Shown one piece after another: positions 43,625 through 51,749 of a DNA stretch of 64,000 nt (positions within the stretch are counted from its first letter, which is position 1; every line of letters starts with the position of its first letter). The position numbers and the translations under genes are program-made. The DNA comes from Micromonospora inositola (lineage in GTDB: Bacteria > Actinomycetota > Actinomycetes > Mycobacteriales > Micromonosporaceae): the NCBI RefSeq assembly GCF_900090285.1, contig NZ_LT607754.1, positions 4,986,001-5,050,000 of the forward strand, in the 5' to 3' direction. Under the pieces are notes generated by a model. The model had not been told where the DNA came from. It saw only the letters and a list, made by a program, of their open reading frames with translations, and ran no database searches.

Positions 43625-43990
43625 GTGGACCCACAGGAACAGATCAGGCAGGTGTACGCCGCCTCGGCGGCCCGCCTGGTGGCCCAGGTATACGCGATGA
43701 CGGTTGACTACGCCGAGGCGCAGGACGTCGCGCAGGCCGACGCCGGCGAGTCGTGGCAGCGCACCCCGGGCACCGCGACGGTGGGCGGACCGTCCGCCCC
43801 ACCACCCTCGGCCCCGGCGCGGCCGCCGAGCCGGTGCCCGGCGGGTACGTGCAGACCGGTTGGCCGGACAGCAGGGGCGTCTGGCTCTCCGCCGACGGTC
43901 TCACCAGGTCCTGGGTGGCCCCGCCGGAGCTGTGCGGCCTCGGCTGCTCCCGGCACCCGGCGGCGCCGGGAGCAGCGCGCGCTGGCCGGC
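43625..43990 (+). pseudogene. fused remnants of an ECF sigma factor and a neighbouring gene
   Basis: GTG 43625, after GGGAGGGGA, opens VDPQEQIRQVYAASAARLVA and QVYAMTVDYAEAQDVAQ, exactly the start of a SigE-family ECF sigma factor (region 1.2/2.1-2.2). After about 43741 the match ends in the middle of region 2. A second frame (from about 43790) then reads EPVPGGYVQTGWPDSRGVWL and SADGLTRSWVAPPELCGLGC, which looks like a different protein's C-terminus. A deletion joining two genes is inferred. No functional sigma factor can result. Confidence 0.55.
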
Positions 43991-43993
43991 CGA

Positions 43994-45046
43994 TCAGTTC
44001 ATGGCGGATCGGCGGGGCTCGACCCATGGGTCAGCAGCCGCGGCTGGGGCCGGCATGCCGGCCGGCGGGTGCGTCGGCGCGTAGAGCGCGGCGAGCGCGG
44101 CGGCCGTGTCGGCGAGGCGGGCGCGCAGCTCGGCGGGGGAGAGCACCTCCACCTCGGCGCCGAGGCGGAGGAGGTCACCGTGGGCGTGGGTGAGCGACTC
44201 GATCGGGACCACCGCCCGCACCCAGCCGGCGTCGTCCGGCGGTCCGGCGCTGGCGTCGACCGCGGCGACCACCGCGTCGCTGCAGATCTCCCGCAGCCGG
44301 TCCCGCCCACGGGGGGAGAGTCGGATGGTTGCCTCGTCGCGGTGCAGGCGGGCCCGGAACTCCACCACGTGCGCCCGCCACCAGGCCGGCAGGTCGAAGT
44401 CGGCGGCCCGGTCGAAGGTTTCGTCCAGGGTGGTCAGTTCGAGGATCTGGTTCACCCGGTAGGTGGCCGGCTCGGCGCGCTCCGGGCGGGCGGCCACCAC
44501 GTACCAGCGGCCGCCCTTGAGCACCAGGCCGTACGGTTCCAGCGTGCGGGCCACCTCGCCCTGCCAGCTCCGGTAGCGGACCTGGATCCGGTGCTGCCGC
44601 CAGACCGCGTCGGCGGTGGGGGCCAGGTGCGGCGAGGGGTCGCCGTCGGAGTACCAGCCGGGGGTGTCCAGGTGGAAACGCTGCTGGAGCTGGGCGGCCC
44701 GGTCGGCCAGCGGCGGCGGCAGCGCGGCCCGCAGCTTGAGCTGGAGGGTGGCGACGACCGACTCGTAGCCCAGCTCGGCGGCCGGCCCGGGCAGCCCGGC
44801 GAAGAGCAGCCGGTCCGCCTCCTCGGCGGTGAGCCCGGTCAGCCGCGTCCGCCAGCCGTCGACCAGCCGGTAGCCGCCGGCGTGTCCGGCCTCGCCGTAG
44901 AGCGGGATCCCGGCGGCGTGCAGCGACTCCACGTCGCGGTAGACGGTCCGGACGGAGACCTCCAGCCGCTGCGCCAGGTCGGCGGCGGTGAGCCGACCGT
45001 GGGCTTGGAGCAGCAGCAGGATCGACAGGAGACGACTGGCCCGCAT
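43994..45046 (-). CDS. WYL-domain HTH transcriptional regulator (YafY-like)
   Basis: A 350-residue regulator. Residues 1-60 are a winged helix-turn-helix ([42 protein letters not shown]) and about 135-225 a WYL domain ([34 protein letters not shown]), followed by a WCX-like C-terminal extension. WYL domains bind nucleic-acid-type ligands. ATG 45046 directly abuts a perfect palindrome, and the divergent gene starts 44 nt away, so both are probably controlled by this protein. Confidence 0.9.
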   Translation of the reverse strand: MRASRLLSILLLLQAHGRLTAADLAQRLEVSVRTVYRDVESLHAAGIPLYGEAGHAGGYRLVDGWRTRLTGLTAEEADRLLFAGLPGPAAELGYESVVATLQLKLRAALPPPLADRAAQLQQRFHLDTPGWYSDGDPSPHLAPTADAVWRQHRIQVRYRSWQGEVARTLEPYGLVLKGGRWYVVAARPERAEPATYRVNQILELTTLDETFDRAADFDLPAWWRAHVVEFRARLHRDEATIRLSPRGRDRLREICSDAVVAAVDASAGPPDDAGWVRAVVPIESLTHAHGDLLRLGAEVEVLSPAELRARLADTAAALAALYAPTHPPAGMPAPAAAADPWVEPRRSAMN

Positions 45047-45069
45047 CCCCTGACAGTAGCTGTCAGGGG
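45047..45069. promoter_or_regulatory. perfect palindromic operator CCCCTGACAG-TAG-CTGTCAGGGG
   Basis: Ten-base arms with no mismatch around a TAG spacer. It sits immediately before the WYL regulator start codon, so that its minus-strand right arm (TGTCAGGGG) also supplies the ribosome site, and upstream of a TACCGT hexamer (45078-45083) that precedes the divergent gene by 6 nt. One dimer here could repress both genes. Confidence 0.7.
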
Positions 45070-45089
45070 AGACGTTCTACCGTCCCGGC

Positions 45090-45566
45090 ATGGCTTTTCG
45101 CGACAAGGAGTTGACCGTGCCGGGGACCGTCGAGGTCGCCGGTCGGCACGTCAAGCGTTACCACATCGACCAGCCCGACCGCCGGCTCGAACCGGAGGTG
45201 GTGGAGGCCGCGTACGCCTTCCTGCCCAAGCTGCTGCCCGAGCCGGACGGGAGCACCCCGCCGGCGAGCTGGGTGGTGCTGCACCGGGGCGCGGACAGCG
45301 GCGCCTACCTGCTGGCGTACAGCTGGTTCTGGGACAACGTGGTGGAGTGCCGGATCGCGGTCGCCGGCCAGCCCGCCCTGGACTGCCCGGACGACGACCC
45401 GGCGCACTTCGTGCCGATGCCCCGCCCCGGCGTGGGCTGCGTCTGGGAGCTGGGGGTCCTGGAGCACGAGCGCACCGCCTGGGTCCGCCACCTCCTCGCC
45501 CCCGACCGGCCCGACCTGGCCGGCTACCTGGCCGACACCCGCGTCGAGGGGCCGGTGGGCTGGTGA
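45090..45566 (+). CDS. hypothetical protein divergent from WYL regulator
   Basis: A 158-residue soluble protein without recognised domain. It reads MAFRDKELTVPGTVEVAGRHVKRYHI, YAFLPKLLPEPDGSTPPASWVVLHRG, AYLLAYSWFWDNVVECRIAVAGQP, CVWELGVLEHERTAWVRHLLAPDRPDL. Similar proteins are found beside regulators in actinobacteria. Its likely leaderless start and the upstream palindrome suggest tight control by the WYL protein. Its stop overlaps the next start (TGATG), so both form an operon. Confidence 0.72.
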   Translation: MAFRDKELTVPGTVEVAGRHVKRYHIDQPDRRLEPEVVEAAYAFLPKLLPEPDGSTPPASWVVLHRGADSGAYLLAYSWFWDNVVECRIAVAGQPALDCPDDDPAHFVPMPRPGVGCVWELGVLEHERTAWVRHLLAPDRPDLAGYLADTRVEGPVGW

Positions 45567-46027
45567 TGGGCGACTTCGACTTCCTGGTCGGGACCTGGGA
45601 CGTGGCCAACCGGCGGCTGGTCGAGCGGCACGTCGGCAGCGACGAGTGGGACGAGTTCCCGGGCACCTCGGTGGCGCACCGGTTCTTCGACGGCGGCGGC
45701 AGCTTCGACGAGATGCGGTGTGCCACCCGGGGCTTCTCCGGCTCGACCGTGCGGATCCTCGACCCGGCGAGCGGGCTCTGGTCGATCTACTGGATGCACA
45801 GCCGGCGGGGGATCCTGGAGCTACCGCCGGTGGTCGGCCGGTTCGTCGACGGGGTGGGCACCTTCTACGCCGACGACACCGACGAGGGGGGGCCGGTCCG
45901 CTGCCGGTTCATCTGGTCCCGCATCACGCCGACCTCCTGCCGCTGGGAGCAGGCCTTCTCCACCGACGGCGAGCGCACCTGGGAGACGAACTGGATCATG
46001 GACTTCAGCCGGGTGCAGACCGGCTGA
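45566..46027 (+). CDS. DUF1579-like hypothetical protein
   Basis: A 153-residue protein starting MGDFDFLVGTWDVANRRLVERH, with WDEFPGTSVAHRFFDGGGSFDEM, FSGSTVRILDPASGLWSIYWMHSR and SCRWEQAFSTDGERTWETNWIMDFSR. The pattern (DFxxGxWxV... ending WxxNWxMxF) matches DUF1579/calycin-like proteins of unknown function. It is translationally coupled to the preceding gene, and its stop is 6 nt from the end of the TetR gene on the other strand. Confidence 0.78.
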   Translation: MGDFDFLVGTWDVANRRLVERHVGSDEWDEFPGTSVAHRFFDGGGSFDEMRCATRGFSGSTVRILDPASGLWSIYWMHSRRGILELPPVVGRFVDGVGTFYADDTDEGGPVRCRFIWSRITPTSCRWEQAFSTDGERTWETNWIMDFSRVQTG

Positions 46028-46033
46028 GCCAAC

Positions 46034-46705
46034 TCAGACCGGCTGAGCCGGCGGCGGGGTCGTGGTGCGGTAGATCGCGGTCAGCCAGACGTCGAGCAGG
46101 ACGTCCACCACGTCCCGCTCGGCCACGGCCGGGCCGTCGCCGGCGAAGGTGGCGTACCAGACCCGTTCGTTCATCGAGTTCAGCGCGATGGCGAGGTCCC
46201 GGGCGGGCAGCCCGTCCGGGGCCGCCCCGCGCCGGCGTTCCCCCTCGACGGCGGTCTCGACGGCGTGCACCCAGCGCTCCAGCACGGTGGCCCAGAGCCG
46301 GCGCACCTCGGCGTTGGTGCCGCGCACCTGGGCGCAGGCCAGCACCACCGCCCGGTGGCCGCCGAAGGTGGCGTGGAACCGGCTGATCACCTCCCGCCAC
46401 CTGGTCCGGGGGTCTTCGGCGAGGCGGTCCAGCACGTCGCCCGCGGCCGCATCCGCCTCCTCGATGACGCGGTCGAGCAGGGTGAGCAGCACCGCGTCCT
46501 TGGACGGGAAGTAGAAGTAGAACGTCGGCCGGGAGATGCCGGCGCCCCGGGCCAGGTCGTCGATGGAGATGTCGCCGAAGGCGCGCTGCTCCAGCAGCTG
46601 TTCGGCGGTGCCGAGGATGGCCAGCTCCCGGTCGTCGCCCGTCGAGCGGCCCGGTCGCCGCCCGCGCGTCGGCGCGGCTCCGGCGGGCGTGCGGGCGGCG
46701 GTCAT
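46034..46705 (-). CDS. EthR-like TetR family repressor
   Basis: A 223-residue repressor. The helix-turn-helix occupies about residues 30-75 (ILGTAEQLLEQRAFGDISIDDLARGAGISRPTFYFYFPSKDAVL). The C-terminal ligand domain (RTRWREVISRFHATFGGHRAVVLACAQVRGTN, LNSMNERVWYATFAGDG) resembles EthR, the repressor of mycobacterial EthA. It is divergent from an EthA-like monooxygenase gene with a perfect palindrome between them, the classical layout. TAGCAT at 46719-46714 lies 8 nt before its ATG, suggesting a leaderless message. Confidence 0.9.
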   Translation of the reverse strand: MTAARTPAGAAPTRGRRPGRSTGDDRELAILGTAEQLLEQRAFGDISIDDLARGAGISRPTFYFYFPSKDAVLLTLLDRVIEEADAAAGDVLDRLAEDPRTRWREVISRFHATFGGHRAVVLACAQVRGTNAEVRRLWATVLERWVHAVETAVEGERRRGAAPDGLPARDLAIALNSMNERVWYATFAGDGPAVAERDVVDVLLDVWLTAIYRTTTPPPAQPV

Positions 46706-46729
46706 GACGGCTGATGCTACACCCGCTCG

Positions 46730-46759
46730 ACACCCTGTCGATTCGACTCGACAGGGTGT
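46730..46759. promoter_or_regulatory. 30-bp perfect palindromic operator between ethR-like and ethA-like genes
   Basis: ACACCCTGTCGA-TTCGAC-TCGACAGGGTGT: 12-base arms with no mismatch. Its right end touches a TTGACT -35 (46759-46764), which is followed after 18 nt by TAGTGT (46783-46788) upstream of the monooxygenase gene. Toward the repressor gene the palindrome covers the -35 area as well. This is a likely site for the TetR protein controlling both genes. Confidence 0.72.
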
Positions 46760-46819
46760 TGACTGGCGTCGACGGCGGTGGATAGTGTCCGGTCCACTGC
46801 CCCGCGAACGGGAGATGCC

Positions 46820-48352
46820 ATGGCTTCCGACCACGTCGACGTCCTCATCGTCGGTGCCGGGCTCTCCGGCATCGGCGCCGCCGTGCACCTGCGGCGCAAC
46901 TGTCCGGAGAAGACGTACGCGCTGCTCGAGGCCCGCGGGGCGATCGGCGGGACGTGGGACCTGTTCCGCTACCCGGGCATCCGCTCGGACTCCGACATGT
47001 ATACCCTCGGCTACTCCTTCAAGCCGTGGACGAACCCGAAGGCGATCGCCGACGGCGACTCGATCCGCGCGTACGTCCGGGACACCGCCCGCGAGCACGG
47101 CGTCGAGCAGCACATCCGCTTCCACCACCGGGTCGTCCGCGCCGCGTGGGACAGCGCCCGCGCCCGCTGGACCGTGCACGCCCGCCGCGACGACACCGGC
47201 GAGGAGGTCGTGCTCACCTGCGCGTTCCTCTTCACCTGCTCCGGCTACTACCGCTACGACGAGGGCTACACCCCGGACTTCCCGGACGTCGACCGGTACG
47301 CCGGCCAGCTGGTGCACCCGCAGCACTGGCCCGAGGACCTGGACCACACCGGCAAGCGGGTGGTGGTGATCGGCAGCGGCGCGACCGCGGTCACCCTGGT
47401 GCCGGCGCTGGCCGAGCGGGCCGCCCACGTCACCATGCTCCAGCGCTCACCGACGTACGTCATCGCGCTGCCGTCGCGCGACGTGCTGGCCGACGCGTTG
47501 CGGCGCTGGCTCCCCGCGACGGCCGCGTATTCGGTGGTGCGCTGGAAGAACGTGCTGCTCGGGGTGGCCAACTTCCAGCTCAGCCGGCGCGCCCCCGGCG
47601 TGGTCAAGAAGCTGCTGCGCCGCGCCGCCAAGGGCCGGCTCCCGGTCGGTTACGACCTCGACCGGCACTTCTCACCCCGCTACAACCCGTGGGACCAGCG
47701 GCTCTGCGTCGTCCCCGACGGCGACCTGTTCGACGCGGTCAAGGCCGGGCGGGCGGCGGTGGTCACCGACACCATCGACACCTTCACCGAGCACGGCGTC
47801 CGGCTCACCTCGGGCGAGGAACTGCCCGCCGACGTCGTGGTCACCGCCACCGGCCTCAACCTGCTCGCCCTCGGCGGCATGACCCTCGCGGTGGACGGGC
47901 AGGAGGTCGACCTCGCGGAAACCGTCGCGTACAAGGGCATGATGCTCTCCGGCGTGCCGAACTTCGCCATGACCATCGGCTACACCAACGCCTCCTGGAC
48001 GCTCAAGGCCGACCTGGTCGCCACGTACGTCTGCCGGCTGCTGCGCCACCTCGACGTCACCGGCCAGCAGATCGTCACCCCGGTCGCCCCGACCTCCGGC
48101 GAGTTGGAGCCGATCATCGACCTGAAGTCCGGGTACGTGCTGCGCGCGGTCGACCAGTTGCCCAAGCAGGGCGCGACGGCGCCCTGGCGGCTGCACCAGA
48201 ACTATCCCCGCGACGTGCTGCTGATGCGGCACGGCCGGCTCGCCGACGAGGGCGTCCGCTTCTCCCGCGCCGTCGGGCCGACCGACGACTCTCCGGCCGA
48301 GCCGGTCGCCGATCCCGCCGTGGGCATGCCCGCCGACACCACCGTCGCCTGA
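46820..48352 (+). CDS. EthA/MymA-like Baeyer-Villiger flavin monooxygenase
   Basis: A 510-residue FAD/NADPH monooxygenase. First Rossmann motif VLIVGAGLSGIGAAVHLRR (residues 8-26), then GGTWDLFRYPGIRSDSDMY with FAD contacts, the BVMO fingerprint-like YAGQLVHPQHWPED, the second Rossmann motif VVVIGSGATAVTLVPAL and the ATG motif VVTATGLNLL. The closest match is the mycobacterial EthA/MymA type, inserting oxygen next to a ketone to give an ester or lactone. Start ATG 46820 follows GGGAG. It is first in an operon with an SDR and an alpha/beta hydrolase, which could supply the ketone and cleave the ester. Confidence 0.92.
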   Translation: MASDHVDVLIVGAGLSGIGAAVHLRRNCPEKTYALLEARGAIGGTWDLFRYPGIRSDSDMYTLGYSFKPWTNPKAIADGDSIRAYVRDTAREHGVEQHIRFHHRVVRAAWDSARARWTVHARRDDTGEEVVLTCAFLFTCSGYYRYDEGYTPDFPDVDRYAGQLVHPQHWPEDLDHTGKRVVVIGSGATAVTLVPALAERAAHVTMLQRSPTYVIALPSRDVLADALRRWLPATAAYSVVRWKNVLLGVANFQLSRRAPGVVKKLLRRAAKGRLPVGYDLDRHFSPRYNPWDQRLCVVPDGDLFDAVKAGRAAVVTDTIDTFTEHGVRLTSGEELPADVVVTATGLNLLALGGMTLAVDGQEVDLAETVAYKGMMLSGVPNFAMTIGYTNASWTLKADLVATYVCRLLRHLDVTGQQIVTPVAPTSGELEPIIDLKSGYVLRAVDQLPKQGATAPWRLHQNYPRDVLLMRHGRLADEGVRFSRAVGPTDDSPAEPVADPAVGMPADTTVA

Positions 48353-48368
48353 CCCAGAGGAGCACCGG

Positions 48369-49331
48369 ATGCGTGACTTCGTCTTCCCCGGCGGCACCGC
48401 CGTCGTCACCGGCGCGGCCAGCGGCATCGGCGAGGCACTGGCGCACGCCCTCGCCCGGCGCGGCGCCGACCTGGTCCTGCTCGACCGGGACGCCGAACGG
48501 CTCGACGCGGTGGTCGCCGCGATCCGCGCCGCCCACCCCGACCGGCGGATCGACACCCATCTGGTCGACCTCGCCGACGCCGACGCGACCGACCGGGTGG
48601 CCGCGGAGATCCGCCGGGCACACCCCCGGATCCGGCTGCTGGTCAACAACGCCGGCGTCGCCCTGGGCGGCCGGTTCGACCAGGTCACCCTCGACGAGTT
48701 CCTCTGGGTCGTCGACATCAACTTCCGGGCCGTGGTCCGGTTGACCCACACGCTGCTGCCCGCGCTGAAGGCCGAGCCGGGCGCCCACCTGGTCAACGTC
48801 TCCAGCCTCTTCGGACTGATCGCCCCCGCCGGGCAGGCTGCCTACTCGGCCAGCAAGTTCGCCGTCCGCGGCTTCACCGAGGCGCTGCGGCACGAGCTGG
48901 TCGACGACGGGGTCGGGGTCACCTCGGTGCACCCCGGCGGCATCCGGACCCGGATCGCGCAGAGCGCCCGGGTGGGCAGCGGCGTCTCCCGGGAGGAGTA
49001 CGAGGCCGGCCGCAGGCAGTTCGAGAAGCTGCTCTCCATCGACCCGGCGAAGGCCGCCGAGGTGATCCTGCGCGGGGTGGAACGCCGCCGCGGTCGGGTG
49101 CTGATCGGCTGGTCGGCGAAGCTGCCGGATCTGCTGGCCCGGCTCGCCCCCGCCTCCTACCACCGGGTCCTGGTCGCCGGTGCCAACCGGAGCGCGGGCG
49201 GCCCCGGGGCCCGGTCGACGTCCCGGCCGGAGCCCGCCCCGGCGCCCACGCCCGCGGCGGACCCGGTGCCCGCGCCCCGGCCGGCGGTCGGACCGCTGAC
49301 CCCCGAGGCCACCGGCGGGCAGCAGGCGTGA
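48369..49331 (+). CDS. short-chain dehydrogenase/reductase
   Basis: A 320-residue SDR. Cofactor motif VVTGAASGIGEALAHAL, NNAGVALGG, and the catalytic tetrad region NVSSLFGLIAPAGQAAYSASKFA (Ser, Tyr-x-x-x-Lys), then SVHPGGIRTRI. The C-terminal 40 residues are a Pro/Ala-rich tail not needed for the fold. It resembles SadH-like alcohol dehydrogenases of the mycobacterial mymA cluster. It lies 16 nt after the monooxygenase, overlaps the hydrolase start (GTGA) and probably oxidises an alcohol to the ketone used by the monooxygenase (inference). Confidence 0.9.
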   Translation: MRDFVFPGGTAVVTGAASGIGEALAHALARRGADLVLLDRDAERLDAVVAAIRAAHPDRRIDTHLVDLADADATDRVAAEIRRAHPRIRLLVNNAGVALGGRFDQVTLDEFLWVVDINFRAVVRLTHTLLPALKAEPGAHLVNVSSLFGLIAPAGQAAYSASKFAVRGFTEALRHELVDDGVGVTSVHPGGIRTRIAQSARVGSGVSREEYEAGRRQFEKLLSIDPAKAAEVILRGVERRRGRVLIGWSAKLPDLLARLAPASYHRVLVAGANRSAGGPGARSTSRPEPAPAPTPAADPVPAPRPAVGPLTPEATGGQQA

Positions 49332-50182
49332 CGGTCTCCCTGCCGCCCGCCGACGAGCTGACGGTGGCCGGCCGGCGGGTGCGCTGCCGGATCTCGGGCA
49401 CCGGACCGGCCGTGGTGCTGCTGCACGGCATCGGGCGCACCCTCGACGACTTCACCGCCCAGCACGAGCTGCTGGCCGCCGACCACCGGGTGGTCAGCGT
49501 CGACCTGCCCGGCCACGGCGGCTCCGCGCCGCTGGACGCCCCGCACACCCTGCCGGCGCTCGCCGCGGCCGTCGCGGAGTTCCTCGACGCGGCCGGGGTC
49601 GACCGGCCGGCGCACCTGGTCGGCAACTCCCTCGGCGGGGCGGTGGCGATGCGGCTGGCCGCCGACGAGCCGTCCCGGGCGGCCAGCCTGGCGCTGGTCA
49701 ACAGCGCCGGGTTCGGCCGCGAGGTGACCGTCGCGCTGCGACTGCTCGCCCTGCGCCCGCTCGGCCGGCTGCTGCTGCGTCCCCACCCGGCCATCGCCCG
49801 CCGCACCGAGCTGGCGATCTTCCGCGACCCGGCGTACGCCACCGAGGAGCGGATCGCGACCGCGCTCGCGGTGGCCCGGCAGCCGCACGCCGCCCGGGTG
49901 ATGCTGGAACTGGTCCGCAGCCTCGGCACCTGGCGGGGCGTACGACCACAGTGGCGGGCCGACCTGCTCGACGCGGTCGCCGCGCTGGACCTCCCCACGC
50001 TGGTGGTCTGGGGCGACCGGGACCTGATCCTCCCCGCCGCCCACCTGACCGCCGCCCGGTCCCGGCTGCCCCGGGCGCGGACCCACCTGTTCGCCGACAC
50101 CGGGCACATGCCGCAGATCGAGCGGTCCGAGGAGTTCCACACGCTGCTCCGCGACTTCTGGGCGGACGCCGACCGACCCTGA
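49328..50182 (+). CDS. alpha/beta-fold hydrolase
   Basis: A 284-residue hydrolase. HG oxyanion motif VVLLHGIGRTLDDF, nucleophile elbow LVGNSLGGAVAMRLAADEP (Ser), acid Asp near LVVWGDRDLILP and catalytic His in DTGHMPQIERSEEF. The GTG start 49328 overlaps the SDR stop. In this operon it likely hydrolyses the ester formed by the monooxygenase; LipR/LipQ-type esterases occupy similar places in mycobacteria. Confidence 0.9.
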   Translation: MTVSLPPADELTVAGRRVRCRISGTGPAVVLLHGIGRTLDDFTAQHELLAADHRVVSVDLPGHGGSAPLDAPHTLPALAAAVAEFLDAAGVDRPAHLVGNSLGGAVAMRLAADEPSRAASLALVNSAGFGREVTVALRLLALRPLGRLLLRPHPAIARRTELAIFRDPAYATEERIATALAVARQPHAARVMLELVRSLGTWRGVRPQWRADLLDAVAALDLPTLVVWGDRDLILPAAHLTAARSRLPRARTHLFADTGHMPQIERSEEFHTLLRDFWADADRP

Positions 50183-50229
50183 GCCGCTGTCGGCCCCCCG
50201 GCGGCCGTCGCGCGAGTCGGCCCGCCCGG

Positions 50230-51399
50230 TCAGGCGGTGCGGTCGGCCGCCCCGCGGTGCCGCAGCAGGAGCGTCGCCGCCACCAGGACGAACAGCAGGC
50301 CGGCGAGCACCGGCACCGGCGCCGGCAGCCACGGCGCGACCAGCGCCAGCAGGGCCGCGATCGGAAAGAGCACCAGGTCGATGCCCCGCTTCCAGTGCAG
50401 GTGCAGCGCCCAGAGGGTGAGCAGGTAGACCGCGACGGGCACCGCCACGGCGTACCCGGCGGTCCGGCCGGAGACGTGGGCGACGCGCAGGTCGTGGTCG
50501 ACCGCGACGGCGAGGCCGGCGCCCACCGCGGCGATCGCGGCGAAGATCAGGTAGTGGCCGTAGCCCCAGAACAGCGAGCCGCGCAGGGAGCCGGGTGGCA
50601 GCTGGCCCGGCCGGTCGAAGTAGAGCCACCAGAGCGCGAAGACGATCACCGCGCCGGCCGCGGCGAGCCACCACAGCTCCGGGTTACCGGCGTCCACCCC
50701 GCTCTGGATCGCCACCGAGATGGACAGGATCGCCTCACCGAGCACGATCAGGGTGAACAGCTGATACCGCTCGGCGATGTGGTGCGGATGAAAGCTGGTC
50801 TTCCCGAGCCGCTCGGCCACCACCGGCACGAGCACTTCGGCGAGGACCAGCACGAAGAAGGCCGGCAGGGTCAACCCGTCGGGCAGGGCGAGCCGCAGCA
50901 GCCAGCCCAGCTGCACGACGAAGACACCCGCCGCGTACGCCGTGGCGGTCGACCGCCGCTCCGGGTCGCCAGCCGCCGCGCGCAGCCAGTTGACGATCGC
51001 GGCGAGCCGCATCACCACGTAGCCGTAGGTGATGGTGGTGAAGTCCGCCTCGCTGAACGCGCGCGGCACGCCGGCGGCGAGGATCAGCGCCCCGGCGATC
51101 TGCACCAGGATCGTGACTCGGTAGACGTCGTCGTCGGTGTCGTAGGCCGAGGCGAACCAGGTGAAGTTCATCCAAGCCCACCAGATCGCGAAGAAGACCA
51201 TCAGGTAGCTGCTGACCGCGTGCCCGAGGTGGTTCTCCGCCAGGTCGTGGTGCAGGCTGCCGGAGGCCTGGGCCACCGCCACCACGAAGCAGAGGTCGAA
51301 GAAGAGTTCCAGCGGGGTGGCGACGCGGTGCTCCTCGTCCGGGCGGCGGGCCCGCATCGGCCGGTACCAGGAGCGGACGTGTGTGGTGCTGGTGGTCAC
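50230..51399 (-). CDS. low-temperature-requirement protein A (LtrA) family membrane protein
   Basis: A 389-residue polytopic membrane protein (about 12 helices). Family blocks: VATPLELFFDLCFVVAVAQ, YLMVFFAIWWAWMNFTWFAS, DDDVYRVTILVQIAGALILA, FHPHHIAERYQLFTLIVLGEAIL with the conserved His/Glu, and WWLYFDRPGQ. LtrA was named for growth of Listeria at low temperature, but its biochemistry is unknown. The GTG at 51399 is the likely start, since the frame further upstream belongs to a transposase remnant that reads into it. Confidence 0.85.
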   Translation of the reverse strand: MTTSTTHVRSWYRPMRARRPDEEHRVATPLELFFDLCFVVAVAQASGSLHHDLAENHLGHAVSSYLMVFFAIWWAWMNFTWFASAYDTDDDVYRVTILVQIAGALILAAGVPRAFSEADFTTITYGYVVMRLAAIVNWLRAAAGDPERRSTATAYAAGVFVVQLGWLLRLALPDGLTLPAFFVLVLAEVLVPVVAERLGKTSFHPHHIAERYQLFTLIVLGEAILSISVAIQSGVDAGNPELWWLAAAGAVIVFALWWLYFDRPGQLPPGSLRGSLFWGYGHYLIFAAIAAVGAGLAVAVDHDLRVAHVSGRTAGYAVAVPVAVYLLTLWALHLHWKRGIDLVLFPIAALLALVAPWLPAPVPVLAGLLFVLVAATLLLRHRGAADRTA

Positions 51400-51440
51400 G
51401 AGACAGCTCCTCGCCGCAGGCCCGCCAGTTGCGCCCACAC

Positions 51441-51690
51441 GATAGTGCGGTGTCCACTGACGTTCACCGGGTTTGCGGTGGGTGTTGTGGATCCTCGCCC
51501 GTCGGGCGGGCGACTCCCCACCGGGTGGGTGGGGCGGGCCTCCGCGGGCGGTGGCGATGTTGGCGGCCGCGACGAGGTCACGGTGGCCGGAGAAGGCGCA
51601 GTGCGGGCAGGACAGGGTCCGCCCACGGGGTTTCCGGTACCCGGCGGTGGCAGGTCGACGAGGTGCCCCGCTCAGCACTCGACCGCGGCC
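51441..51690 (-). mobile_element. remnant of an IS605/IS200-type TnpB C-terminus
   Basis: On the minus strand, about 51678-51560, the frame reads RKPRGRTLSCPHCAFSGHRD and LVAAANIATARGG, the end of a TnpB zinc ribbon and RuvC tail. The first half of the ribbon (RGTSSTCHRR) lies just upstream in another frame, so a small deletion has removed the second Cys of the first pair and shifted the frame. The rest of TnpB is absent. The frame continues into the LtrA gene by chance. A dead insertion-sequence fragment. Confidence 0.65.
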
Positions 51691-51749
51691 GGCGCAACTC
51701 CCGGGCCCGATCAGGTGCGGGATCCGCCTGGACGGGGAAGACGAACCCC

